NCBI GenBank assembly: GCA_030145265.1
Contig: JAQYWA010000099.1
Span: 1 to 7,353 of the forward strand
Reading direction: 5' to 3'
Length of the DNA: 7,353 nucleotides
DNA from: Desulfuromonas sp.
GTDB taxonomy: Bacteria > Desulfobacterota > Desulfuromonadia > Desulfuromonadales > Trichloromonadaceae
Below the pieces are notes generated by a model. The model saw only the letters and a program-made list of their open reading frames with translations, was not told the origin of the DNA and ran no database searches. A program made the translations under genes and the position numbers. Of this stretch, positions 1 to 6,312 are shown one piece after another (position 1 is the first letter of the stretch; each line of letters starts with the position of its first letter).

Positions 1-1215
1 GCTCATCCGGTAGAGACGGGGGACCGCCTCCGGCATCTCCATTTCCGAATAGTGGAACTCGTGGCCCTTAGCCAGTGTCCCCGCCGGACCGAGTGGAGAA
101 TCGACCGCCAGGCGTACCTCACGGTAACCGAGGGACTTGCGCCGGGCCAGCATCCGCGCCGTCGCCGGGAAAACCCCGGCCATCGGCCGACCGTCGATGC
201 TTTCGGCCAGCAGCATGAAGCCGCCACACTCGGCATAAATTGGGAGCCCGGCCACCGCCTGAGTGCGAATCTGCGCAAGCAGTTCACTGTTGGCGGCCAA
301 CCGTTCGGCGTGCAGCTCAGGATAACCGCCACCGAGGTAAAGCCCGGCGATATCATCCGGCAGCAGCCGATCCCGCAGCGGCGAGAAAAAAACCAGTTCG
401 GCCCCGGCCACCTCGAGCAGTTCGAGGTTGTCAGGGTAATAGAAGCAAAAGGCCTCATCCCAAGCCACGGCGATCCGAATCTTTGGTTCACCCCGTAGGG
501 GCGCAGCATGCTGCGCCCTGGGCATTTCCTGTCCTGCCCCACCCTGCAACATCGCATCAAGATCGACATGGGCCTCGATGCAGTCGGCCAGGCGCTCGAA
601 GAACGCCGCATCCGTTCCGGCATCACCGGCGGTCACCAGCCCCAAGTGGCGCTCCGGCAACGCCAGCTCGGCATCGCGCGGCAGGCAGCCGAGAACGGGC
701 GGCAGACCGGGCACCGAGGCGACCGCCTGGCGCAGCAGTTCTTCGTGGCGTGCGCTGCCGACCCGATTGAACAGGATCCCGGCGAACTGAAGTTGCGGGT
801 CGAACCCGACAAATCCCTTGACCAGAGCGGCCGCGCTGCGGGCCTGGGAGCGGGCGTCAACCACCAGCACCACCTTGCCGCCAAGCCACTTGGCAACCTC
901 GGCGGTACTGCCCTCCTCGCTGTCCCCAGAGGCTCCGTCAAACAACCCCATCACCCCTTCGACCACAGCCAGTCCTGCGGTTTGACAACCACGGGCGAAA
1001 ATTTCACGGACCGACTGTTCGCCGCACATCCAGCCATCGAGGTTGCGGGATACCCGGCCGCAGGCAGCTGCATGATGGCCCGGGTCGATGAAGTCGGGGC
1101 CGACCTTGAAGGGCGCCACCGTCAGTCCCCGACGTCTGAGCGCGGCGAGAAGACCGAGGGTCACGGTGGTTTTTCCGCAGCCGCTGGAAGGCGCGGCGAT
1201 CACTAAAGGTTCCAT
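1..1215 (-). CDS. cbiA: Cobyrinate a,c-diamide synthase (partial, 3' end off the left edge)
   Basis: ATP- and glutamine-dependent amidation of the a and c side chains of cob(II)yrinate in the cytoplasm. The frame is open from the ATG at 1215 to base 1, giving 405 codons with no stop. The family is usually about 450-470 residues, so some 50-60 C-terminal residues are missing. Seen: an N-terminal dethiobiotin-synthetase-like ATPase with P-loop APSSGCGKTT (8-17), then FKVGPDFIDPGHH; a C-terminal class-I glutamine amidotransferase domain with YAECGGFMLL, nucleophile Cys330, and GHEFHYS supplying the likely catalytic His (H385/H388). It is the last operon gene in view, 199 bases after cobC, with palindromic repeat R1 between. 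No convincing Shine-Dalgarno precedes 1215. An in-frame ATG at 1239 would add MALPITDF, also without a clear ribosome site. The start is therefore uncertain; the function is not. Confidence 0.93.
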   Translation of the reverse strand, partial: MEPLVIAAPSSGCGKTTVTLGLLAALRRRGLTVAPFKVGPDFIDPGHHAAACGRVSRNLDGWMCGEQSVREIFARGCQTAGLAVVEGVMGLFDGASGDSEEGSTAEVAKWLGGKVVLVVDARSQARSAAALVKGFVGFDPQLQFAGILFNRVGSARHEELLRQAVASVPGLPPVLGCLPRDAELALPERHLGLVTAGDAGTDAAFFERLADCIEAHVDLDAMLQGGAGQEMPRAQHAAPLRGEPKIRIAVAWDEAFCFYYPDNLELLEVAGAELVFFSPLRDRLLPDDIAGLYLGGGYPELHAERLAANSELLAQIRTQAVAGLPIYAECGGFMLLAESIDGRPMAGVFPATARMLARRKSLGYREVRLAVDSPLGPAGTLAKGHEFHYSEMEMPEAVPRLYRMS

Positions 1216-1240
1216 AAAGTCAGTGATGGGTAAGGCCATT

Positions 1241-1356
1241 CTCGCGCCCGTTCGCTTCGCTCACTAGAGCCCGCAGAGGGCGCGGAGAAAACCCTAAAAC
1301 AAAACATTTCTCTGCGATCTCTGCGTTCTCGAGCGACTGCAAGGAGCGGGCGAGAG
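1241..1356. repeat. Palindromic intergenic repeat R1 (copy of R2, inverted)
   Basis: Two imperfectly complementary arms of about 50 bases (1241-1291 and 1306-1356) flank an A-rich centre. Both arms contain a CCGCAGAG../..CTCTGCG core, but their outer ends differ. The left end reads CCCGTTCGCTTCGCTC; the right end, on the opposite strand, reads CCCGCTCCTTGCAGTCGCTC. R2 (3874-3993) has the same two unlike ends in the opposite order, so R1 and R2 are copies of one element in opposite orientation. The transcribed element would fold as a long hairpin between cobC and cbiA. A short reading frame through it (minus strand, 1220-1402) is repeat-derived and I do not regard it as a gene. Confidence 0.85.
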
Positions 1357-1414
1357 CCGGTTTTGAAGTTACTCCGAGGCATCCTACGCTATTGCCAATC
1401 ACGATTCACCGCCC

Positions 1415-2020
1415 TTACCCGTTCAATAGTTTCACCACCCCGATGCCGTCTGGGTAATAGTCGATGATGTTGAGACAACCATAGTTCTGCTCGATATGAA
1501 ACAGGCGGTCGAGCGGGGCGCCGATGGCGTCGAGCAGGATGACCCGGTTGACCCCCCCGTGGCCGACCACAACGAGTTCTTCGCCAGCATGAGCGGCCAA
1601 GATACGGGCCAGCGCCGCGCGCACCCGGGTCGCCATATCGAGCAGGCTTTCACCGCCGGGAACCTGGTAGTGGACGATGTCGTCGAGGCGGGCCTGCCAC
1701 TGGTCGGGGTATTGAGCCTGCAGCTCCTGCCAGGTCTGCCCCTGCCAATCGCCGATGTGCAGCTCGCGCAAATCGGCTGTCGAGCGGGGCGTCAACCCGT
1801 GGGGCTCGGCCAGCATCTTCGCCCCAATGGTGCAGCGGGTCAGATCGCTGGAATAAACCGCCACGGCCGGCGTGTCGGCCAACCGCTGCTGCAGCTGCGC
1901 ATACTGCTGCACACCGAGGTCCGTCAACAGAACGTCCCCCTGGCCGTTGTAGCGCTTTTCCTGAAAACCTTCGACCTGACCGTGGCGAACCAAGTAAATG
2001 CGAGTCGGCGTCATACTCAT
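1415..2020 (-). CDS. cobC: Alpha-ribazole phosphatase, histidine phosphatase superfamily
   Basis: Removes phosphate from alpha-ribazole 5'-phosphate (or from adenosylcobalamin 5'-phosphate after CobS) to complete the lower nucleotide loop. The 201 residues match the usual length. Histidine-phosphatase motifs are all present: LVRHG with R12 and phospho-acceptor H13, SSDLTR with R62, LRELHIGDWQGQTW with general acid E86, and VVVGHGGVNR with H154. These are typical of the CobC/phosphoglycerate-mutase-like family; the assignment to CobC rather than a generic phosphatase rests on position directly after cobT-cobS. The start is ATG at 2020, 7 bases after the cobS stop. A second ATG at 2014 is better spaced from a CGGAA element and is an alternative. 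The frame extends upstream to 2065 but that would overlap cobS, so it was not used. The stop TAA at 1415 lies inside an 8-bp sequence repeated in inverted form at 1228-1235. Confidence 0.9.
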   Translation of the reverse strand: MSMTPTRIYLVRHGQVEGFQEKRYNGQGDVLLTDLGVQQYAQLQQRLADTPAVAVYSSDLTRCTIGAKMLAEPHGLTPRSTADLRELHIGDWQGQTWQELQAQYPDQWQARLDDIVHYQVPGGESLLDMATRVRAALARILAAHAGEELVVVGHGGVNRVILLDAIGAPLDRLFHIEQNYGCLNIIDYYPDGIGVVKLLNG

Positions 2021-2027
2021 ATTCCGA

Positions 2028-2783
2028 TCATGCCCCCTTGAGCGCCAGCACCAGCAGCAGGGCAAATATTTCCATTATCTCATTCGCCGCCCCCAGCACA
2101 TCGCCAGTAACCCCGCCGAGACGATTCTGAAAATAACGCAGCAGCAGCATCGCCCCAAGACCAAGCAACAGCAGCACCACCAAACCCTTAAAACCGAACA
2201 GGACCAGCGCCGCCAGTATCAGGGTAAGCGAGGCGATAATCAGCTCCCGCTCACCGACGTTGTCGACGAAAGCCCCACCGGTGCCGCCGCCTGGACGGAT
2301 ATAGCCACAGTAGGTGGCCAGCACCACCTGGGCCCAGCGCCCGGCGGCCGGCATAAAAATCAGCGCCGCCGATTTGAGCTGCACCGGCACATTGTGCAGG
2401 GTCAGGTATTTGAGAAGAATCACCATCACCAGGCCAACCACGCCAATCGCCCCGACCCGGCTGTCCTTCATGATGCGCAGGATCCCTTCGCGATCCTTAC
2501 CGCCAGCCAGTCCGTCACACAAATCGGCGATGCCGTCAAGGTGCAACGCGCCGGTGACGGCGATCAGCACCAGCACCAGCAGACTGTCAACCACCGCCCG
2601 AGGGATCAGCGGGGTCAGCAGCGAATCTATAACCACCAACCCCAGCCCGAGCAGCAAACCGACGGCCGGGAAAAAAGCCATGCTGCGCCCGAGTCGTTCG
2701 GGAGTCATGTCAAGTCCGTTGGCCACCGGGAAGACCGTCAGAAAACCGCTGGCGATACGAAGCTCTTCCCACTCCCGCTTCAT
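2028..2783 (-). CDS. cobS: Adenosylcobinamide-GDP ribazoletransferase (cobalamin synthase)
   Basis: Inner-membrane enzyme that joins adenosylcobinamide-GDP to alpha-ribazole (phosphate), the last assembly step of adenosylcobalamin. The 251 residues are the family's normal size. The protein is strongly hydrophobic with several membrane segments (about 34-58, 63-80, 109-126, 185-215 and 235-250). The signature [15 protein letters not shown] with acidic residues D83, D87 and D90, followed by [12 protein letters not shown] (K106, D107), matches the metal-binding cytoplasmic loop of CobS. The start ATG at 2783 overlaps the cobT stop by 4 bases (ATGA), which points to translational coupling; GGGAAG shortly upstream in the cobT tail can act as ribosome site. 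cobC starts 7 bases after its stop. Confidence 0.95.
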   Translation of the reverse strand: MKREWEELRIASGFLTVFPVANGLDMTPERLGRSMAFFPAVGLLLGLGLVVIDSLLTPLIPRAVVDSLLVLVLIAVTGALHLDGIADLCDGLAGGKDREGILRIMKDSRVGAIGVVGLVMVILLKYLTLHNVPVQLKSAALIFMPAAGRWAQVVLATYCGYIRPGGGTGGAFVDNVGERELIIASLTLILAALVLFGFKGLVVLLLLGLGAMLLLRYFQNRLGGVTGDVLGAANEIMEIFALLLVLALKGA

Positions 2784-3841
2784 TGTTCGCTTCCCGGGGT
2801 GACGCCGGCATCGTCAAAAGTCTTGACCTCGCGCAATGCCCGCAGGGCCGCTTCAATCAGACCCATGGCGAGGGCGCCGCCGGTCCCCTCGCCGAGGCGC
2901 ATATCGAGATCGAGGATGGGACGCTGGCCGATCTTTGCGAGCATAGCTCCGTGGCCGATTTCCACCGACTGGTGGGCGGCAAAGATGTAGTCGCGCACGT
3001 TGGGATGCAGCTCCGAGGCGATCAGCGCACCGGCGGTGGAAATGAATCCATCAACCACCACCGGGATGCCGAAGGCGGCACAGCCCAGCACCAAACCGGC
3101 GATGCCGCCGATCTCGAAGCCGCCGATCTTGGCCAGCACGTCGACCGGATCCTTCGGATCAGGGGCATTCAGCGCCAAGCCGGTTTCGATGACCCGGATC
3201 TTGTTGACCAGAGCGGCATCGTCGATGCCGGTGCCGCGGAAAGTAACTTCGGCCACCGTATGCCCGGTCATGCAAGCGGCGATCGCCGCCGAGGGGGTGG
3301 TGTTGCCGATCCCCATGTCGCCAGTGCCGGCCAGGTCAACCCCCTGCTCCCTGCAGAGCGCTGCCATCTCGATGCCGACTTCCAAAGAACGGACCGCATC
3401 GGCCCGGCTCATGGCCGGCCCCTTGGCAAAATTAGCGGTACCCCGGCCGACCTTGCGCAGAATCAGCCCCTCGGCAGGCGCGAACTCATGATCGACCCCC
3501 ATATCCACCACATTGACCGCCGCTCCGACCTGCCGGGCCAGGGCGTTGATCGACGCCCCGCCTTCGAGGAAGTTGAAGACCATCTGCGGCGTCACCTCAC
3601 GGGGAAAGGCGCTTACGCCTTCCTCGGTTACCCCGTGGTCGCCGGCGAAGGTAAAGACTCTCTTGGCGCGGATCTCGTCGCGGCCGGTGATAGCCACAAA
3701 CCGCCGGGCGAACTCCTCGAGCCGTCCGAGCGCCCCCTGCGGCTTGGCCTGGCTGTCGATGCGCTGCTGCACCGCAGCCAGCTTGGCCGAGTCAACGGGA
3801 CGGATGGAATCGATGGCGGTCTGCAGATCAATACGGCTCAT
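2780..3841 (-). CDS. cobT: Nicotinate-nucleotide--dimethylbenzimidazole phosphoribosyltransferase
   Basis: Transfers phosphoribose from nicotinate mononucleotide to 5,6-dimethylbenzimidazole (or another lower base), giving alpha-ribazole 5'-phosphate, the CobS co-substrate; a soluble cytoplasmic enzyme. The 353 residues match the family. Seen: [18 protein letters not shown] near residue 64, [15 protein letters not shown], and [13 protein letters not shown], in which E318 corresponds to the catalytic glutamate (Glu317 of the Salmonella enzyme, from memory). The start ATG at 3841 has an AGAAGAGAG ribosome site 5 bases upstream (3847-3855). cobT is separated from cobU by 166 bases holding repeat R2, and it overlaps cobS by 4 bases. 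Having its own strong ribosome site fits the break in coupling caused by R2. The lower-base preference cannot be told from the sequence. Confidence 0.96.
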   Translation of the reverse strand: MSRIDLQTAIDSIRPVDSAKLAAVQQRIDSQAKPQGALGRLEEFARRFVAITGRDEIRAKRVFTFAGDHGVTEEGVSAFPREVTPQMVFNFLEGGASINALARQVGAAVNVVDMGVDHEFAPAEGLILRKVGRGTANFAKGPAMSRADAVRSLEVGIEMAALCREQGVDLAGTGDMGIGNTTPSAAIAACMTGHTVAEVTFRGTGIDDAALVNKIRVIETGLALNAPDPKDPVDVLAKIGGFEIGGIAGLVLGCAAFGIPVVVDGFISTAGALIASELHPNVRDYIFAAHQSVEIGHGAMLAKIGQRPILDLDMRLGEGTGGALAMGLIEAALRALREVKTFDDAGVTPGSEQ

Positions 3842-3873
3842 GGTTACTCTCTTCTCTGAAATCTTTAAAACAA

Positions 3874-3993
3874 TCTCTCGCCCGCTCCTTGCAGTCGCTC
3901 GAGCCCGCAGAGAACACAGAGAAAATCTCTTATTTTTAGTCTTTCCTCTGCGACCTCTGCGGGCTCGAGAGAGCGTAGCGAACGGGCGAGAGA
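3874..3993. repeat. Palindromic intergenic repeat R2 (copy of R1, inverted)
   Basis: About 50-base arms (3874-3924 and 3943-3993) are complementary around a T-rich centre (3925-3942). The left arm begins CTCTCGCCCGCTCCTTGCAG; the right arm, on the opposite strand, begins CTCTCGCCCGTTCGCTACGC. Inner parts of both carry CTCGAGCCCGCAGAG. The two outer ends match the two ends of R1 but in swapped order. It fills almost the whole cobU-cobT gap and would form a long hairpin in the operon mRNA. No gene is inside. Confidence 0.87.
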
Positions 3994-4007
3994 AAGCTTT
4001 TAACTGT

Positions 4008-4529
4008 TTATTTCAACCGCACCGGCAAGCCAGAAACCACCAGCCAGGCCTCGTCGGCAGCCCCAGCCAGGCGCTGGTTAACGGTGCCGGCCAGGTCGCG
4101 GAACTGCCGCGCCAGGCGGTTTTCCGGGACGATGCCGAAGCCGACCTCGTTGGACACCACGAACAGCGGTGCCGTGATCTGCGGCAAGACGGCAAGGAAA
4201 CGTTCAACTTCGGCCAGCACCGGTTCGTTCTGCTCCCCATGCTGAAACAGCAGGTTGGTCAGCCACAGGGTGACGCAGTCGAGCAGGATTGCTCCCTTGC
4301 CGGCGGCAACCGGCGGCAGTTTCCCAGCCAGATCTAAGGGTTCTTCCAATGCGTTCCAGCGCTCGCCACGGTCGGCCCGGTGCTTCTGCACCCGCGCCTC
4401 CATCTCGGCATCATGGATGCCGGCGGTAGCGACATAGAGCAGATCGCCCGGACAGATTTCGGCCAGTTGCTGCGCATAGGCGCTCTTGCCGGAGCGGGCA
4501 CCGCCGCTGATGTAAACCAAGTGTCCCAT
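4008..4529 (-). CDS. cobU: Adenosylcobinamide kinase / adenosylcobinamide-phosphate guanylyltransferase
   Basis: Bifunctional cytoplasmic enzyme: phosphorylates adenosylcobinamide, then transfers GMP from GTP to give adenosylcobinamide-GDP, the CobS substrate. The 173 residues are the normal length for the CobU/CobP family. Seen: P-loop GGARSGKS (9-16), [14 protein letters not shown], then [11 protein letters not shown] in which H50 matches the histidine that becomes guanylylated in this family, and the conserved block [19 protein letters not shown], ending with VSGLPVRLK as in homologues. The start ATG at 4529 lies one base after the cobO stop, with GAGGAA further upstream inside cobO, so coupling to cobO translation is likely. 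Repeat R2 follows directly downstream. Confidence 0.96.
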   Translation of the reverse strand: MGHLVYISGGARSGKSAYAQQLAEICPGDLLYVATAGIHDAEMEARVQKHRADRGERWNALEEPLDLAGKLPPVAAGKGAILLDCVTLWLTNLLFQHGEQNEPVLAEVERFLAVLPQITAPLFVVSNEVGFGIVPENRLARQFRDLAGTVNQRLAGAADEAWLVVSGLPVRLK

Positions 4530-4530
4530 A

Positions 4531-5058
4531 TCAGAACTCGATTCCTCGGCGGGCGGCCATCCCCTGGTCGAAAGGATGGCGCACTTTCTCCATGCAGGTC
4601 ACCAGGTCGGCCCTGGCGATCACCTCAGGCGGCGCGTTGCGCCCGGTCAGCACCAGCTCGACCCCTTCCGGCCGCCGATCGAGAAAGTCGAGGAAGGTTG
4701 CCAGCGGCAGGTAATCACGGTGCAGAGCGTTGTTGATTTCATCGAAGATAACCAGGTCGTAAGATTCCAGAATCCGTACGCAGGCCGCGTCGAAGGTCTC
4801 GACCACGCTCCGGACGACCTCGTCCCGATCAGGACGGCGGCCGACAACCCCCACCCCCGAGGCGAGAATATCGATACCGGGGAGGGTCTGCAGCAGGGCA
4901 ACTTCACCGCTCACCGGCTCGGCAGGCTTGAGAAACCGTACCAGCAGCACCCGCATCCCCTGACCGAGGGCCCGCACCGCCAGGCCGGTCGCCGCGGTGG
5001 TTTTGCCCTTGCCTTCGCCGGTATATACCTGAATCACTCCCTGCTGCATCTGGTTCAT
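4531..5058 (-). CDS. cobO: Cob(I)yrinic acid a,c-diamide adenosyltransferase
   Basis: Transfers the 5'-deoxyadenosyl group of ATP to cob(I)yrinate a,c-diamide or other corrinoids, forming the Co-C bond; CobO/BtuR/CobA (CobA-type) family, cytoplasmic. It is 175 residues from the chosen start. Seen: QVYTGEGKGKTTAA with an N-terminal P-loop (14-21), a Walker-B-like YDLVIFDEINNALHRDYLP, LVLTGRNAPPEVI, and the C-terminal KVRHPFDQGMAARRGIEF, all family signatures. The open frame reaches 5133, but the extra residues are encoded by repeat R3 flank and resemble no homologue. ATG at 5058 abuts GGCAGGG with almost no spacer; ATG at 5049 (three codons later) has better spacing and is a real alternative. 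It is the first structural gene after the riboswitch terminator, with 171 bases of leader containing R3. Confidence 0.94.
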   Translation of the reverse strand: MNQMQQGVIQVYTGEGKGKTTAATGLAVRALGQGMRVLLVRFLKPAEPVSGEVALLQTLPGIDILASGVGVVGRRPDRDEVVRSVVETFDAACVRILESYDLVIFDEINNALHRDYLPLATFLDFLDRRPEGVELVLTGRNAPPEVIARADLVTCMEKVRHPFDQGMAARRGIEF

Positions 5059-5097
5059 CCCTGCCAAAATACACGGCTTAAAAACCCAAACAAAGGC

Positions 5098-5185
5098 ATC
5101 AACGCAAAGCCTTAGAGACGCAGAGAAAACCAAAGACGAAACACATATGCGTTTACCCTGCGCCCTTGCGTCCCTGCGTTTAAAT
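5098..5185. repeat. Palindromic intergenic repeat R3 (second type)
   Basis: Imperfect inverted repeat: left arm 5099-5126 (AACGCAAAG..GAGACGCAGAG) and right arm 5156-5182 (CCCTGCGCCCTTGCGTCCCTGCG, shown in part as CCCTGCGCCCTTGCG). The arms share CGCAG-G-GACGCA spacing but lack the CTCGAGCCCG ends of R1 and R2. It is related in style ('..CTCTGCGTCCCTGCG..') but is a different element. It sits in the cobO leader, between the riboswitch terminator and the start codon, so it forms a hairpin only in transcripts that have read through. Confidence 0.7.
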
Positions 5186-5229
5186 ATGTCTTTTGATTTG
5201 CCCTGGTCTTTGTTTGCCCTATAGGCCCG

Positions 5230-5271
5230 AAAATAAAGCCCCCGAACTCAACGGATTGAGTTCGGGGGCTT
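5230..5271 (-). terminator. Intrinsic terminator of the cobalamin riboswitch
   Basis: A perfect 16-bp stem (5236-5251 with 5256-5271) with a 4-base loop, GC-rich at its base (AGCCCCCGAACTC). On the minus strand it is followed by TATTTTC, so with the stem's own CTTT it ends in a U-rich tract. It lies 46 bases after the aptamer's P1. The U-tract exists only in the minus direction, which identifies it as the off-switch for the cob operon rather than an end for plus-strand transcripts. Confidence 0.92.
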
Positions 5272-5284
5272 GGACAGCGGGCCA

Positions 5285-5310
5285 CCCGAACCTTTCCCGC
5301 GAAAGGTTCG
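5285..5310 (-). promoter_or_regulatory. Anti-antiterminator hairpin / antiterminator segment
   Basis: A perfect 9-bp hairpin, CGAACCTTT / AAAGGTTCG (5302-5310 with 5287-5295) with a 6-base loop, lies between aptamer and terminator. Its 3' half plus the next bases (minus-strand GTTCGGG, 5285-5291) is exactly complementary to CCCGAAC in the 5' arm of the terminator (5260-5266). The segment can therefore pair either way: in the hairpin, leaving the terminator free, or with the terminator arm, breaking the terminator. How ligand binding shifts the balance is inferred. Confidence 0.7.
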
Positions 5311-5317
5311 CATGCAG

Positions 5318-5652
5318 CGCTCGGGCAGGTCTCCTGGCTCACGGATCAGCTTACTCGCCGTGCCTTCCCATCCCGACCGGGACAGTGGCATCGCTTCGGC
5401 TTTCATCACCGTTTACAGTTGCGGGGCAGCGAGGGATTCACACCCTCTTCCCTATTCTCCCGCCGTCTCTAGGAGGCTATCAGACTTCACATAAGCCGAC
5501 TGCAAAATCGACTGATCGGCCCATATCTCCGAGAATTTTCGACAAATAGTCCAGCTATTCGCTCTCAAATCCTCGAAAATCTGGTCTCGACCATCCGATT
5601 TTTCGCTTCGGCCCGTCAAGCCCGACAGCCTCCTAAGGCGGGCACCCAAACG
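5318..5652 (-). ncRNA. Cobalamin riboswitch (class I, AdoCbl type) with a long P2 insertion
   Basis: Senses adenosylcobalamin and controls the cob operon by transcription termination. In RNA order: P1 5' strand CGUUUG (5647-5652); GGUGCC (5641-5646); P2; AAUAGGGAA (5448-5456); GGUGUGAAUCCC; CUGCCCCGCAACUGUAA; GCCACUG (5383-5389); GGGAAGGC (5362-5369); and the perfect B12 box AGCCAGGAGACCUGCC (5324-5339). It ends with P1 3' strand CGAGCG (5318-5323), which pairs with CGUUUG through G-C, A-U and G-U pairs. P2 is CCCGCC/GGCGGG (5637-5642 reading as GGCGGG on plus, 5459-5464) and continues as a 9-bp stem UAGGAGGCU/AGCCUCCUA enclosing about 150 extra bases. The whole is 335 nt against about 200 for a usual member. 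The core is certain; the 5' boundary rests on P1 and P2 pairing. Confidence 0.95.
5479..5626. repeat. Long imperfect palindrome inserted in riboswitch P2
   Basis: Everything between the 9-bp P2 extension arms (5470-5478 and 5627-5635). The central part 5493-5614 is an imperfect palindrome: GCCGA (5495-5499) with TCGGC (5608-5612), AAAATCG (5504-5510) with CGATTTT (5596-5602), ATTTTCGA (5535-5542) with TCGAAAAT (5573-5580), and AATAG (5545-5549) with CTATT (5555-5559), around loop TCCAG. It is lower in GC than its surroundings. The form suggests a dispersed palindromic element of the REP/MITE kind, but there is only one copy in the window, so this is inference. No coding function is seen. Confidence 0.65.
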
Positions 5653-5667
5653 TCAGATTGTTTGTAT

Positions 5668-5696
5668 CTTGTAGCAGAGGCACCCTCTGCTGTCAA
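5668..5696 (-). promoter_or_regulatory. Promoter of the riboswitch/cob operon, with palindromic spacer
   Basis: The -35 is a perfect TTGACA (5691-5696), followed by a 17-base spacer and -10 TACAAG (5668-5673, 4 of 6 matches) preceded by TGC, an extended -10. Transcription would start near 5661, just ahead of riboswitch P1 at 5652. The 19 bases 5673-5691 form a perfect inverted repeat AGCAGAGG-GTG-CCTCTGCT that exactly fills the spacer. This could be a protein operator or a weak engB terminator hairpin, although no U-tract follows. engB ends 22 bases upstream of the -35. Confidence 0.7.
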
Positions 5697-5718
5697 TTGC
5701 TTTGAAGAAGGAAAAGCC

Positions 5719-6312
5719 TTAGCTGACGCTGAGTTCCAGCGCCTCCTCGATCCGCTCCCAGACCTCTTCGCGGCCATCTTTGCTGAGGGCTGAAAAGAGC
5801 GTAAAAGCATCCTTCGGCAACCCGGTCGCCTCAAGGATCGGCTTAATCTGGGTAGCTCGCCGGTTGCGAGTGATCTTATCGATTTTGGTGATGACCGGAA
5901 TGGTCGGGATCTCGAACTCCTCCAGCCAATCGAGCAATTCGAGATCTTCCTCACGAGGTACCCGGCGGATGTCGAACAACATCACGACCGCCCGCAACTG
6001 CGGTCGCTGCTCCAGGTAGGTCCTCATCATCGGCCCCCAAGCCTTTTTCACCGCCAGGGGCACCCTGGCAAAACCATAACCGGGCAGATCGACCAGGGAA
6101 AACTCCCCGTTGATATCGAAAAAATTCAGCAACTGGGTACGTCCGGGGGTCGACGAGGTGCGAACCAAGGCCCGGCGATTGACCAGTGTGTTGATCAGCG
6201 AACTTTTACCGACATTGCTACGACCGGCAAAGGCCACCTCGGGATATTCGCTTTCAGGATAGTTGGAAGGCTTGGTGGCGCTTTTCACAAAAAGCGTTGA
6301 TTTTATTATCAC
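5719..6312 (-). CDS. engB: Ribosome biogenesis GTP-binding protein EngB (YihA/YsxC)
   Basis: TRAFAC GTPase needed for maturation of the large ribosomal subunit; also linked to cell division in some bacteria. From the chosen GTG the protein is 197 residues, normal for EngB. Seen: N-terminal [21 protein letters not shown], typical of the family; G1 GRSNVGKS (30-37); the switch-I threonine region TSSTPGRTQ (52-60); G3 DLPG (75-78) followed by YGFARV; G4 TKID (142-145); and a G5-like FSALSKDG. The frame is open to 6492, but homologues begin near [14 protein letters not shown] at 6312 has GGAG (6322-6325) nine bases upstream, so it is preferred over upstream ATGs. It is convergent in direction with the cob operon but has a separate role. 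No clear terminator separates it from the cob promoter, so read-through into the riboswitch is possible. Confidence 0.95.
   Translation of the reverse strand: MIIKSTLFVKSATKPSNYPESEYPEVAFAGRSNVGKSSLINTLVNRRALVRTSSTPGRTQLLNFFDINGEFSLVDLPGYGFARVPLAVKKAWGPMMRTYLEQRPQLRAVVMLFDIRRVPREEDLELLDWLEEFEIPTIPVITKIDKITRNRRATQIKPILEATGLPKDAFTLFSALSKDGREEVWERIEEALELSVS

Noticed and set aside
1220..1402. Minus-strand 60-codon frame between cobC and cbiA
   Set aside because: It consists almost wholly of repeat R1, has no ribosome site, and its predicted peptide is the usual product of translating such palindromic repeats.
5452..5649. 65-codon minus-strand frame through the riboswitch insert
   Set aside because: It lies inside the aptamer's P2 insertion, has no ribosome site and begins in P2; structure explains the sequence better.
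5673..5691. Hairpin as engB terminator
   Set aside because: An 8-bp stem with 3-base loop is present, but the downstream minus-strand sequence (ACAAGATACAAAC) has no U-tract; its fit to the promoter spacer is the better explanation.
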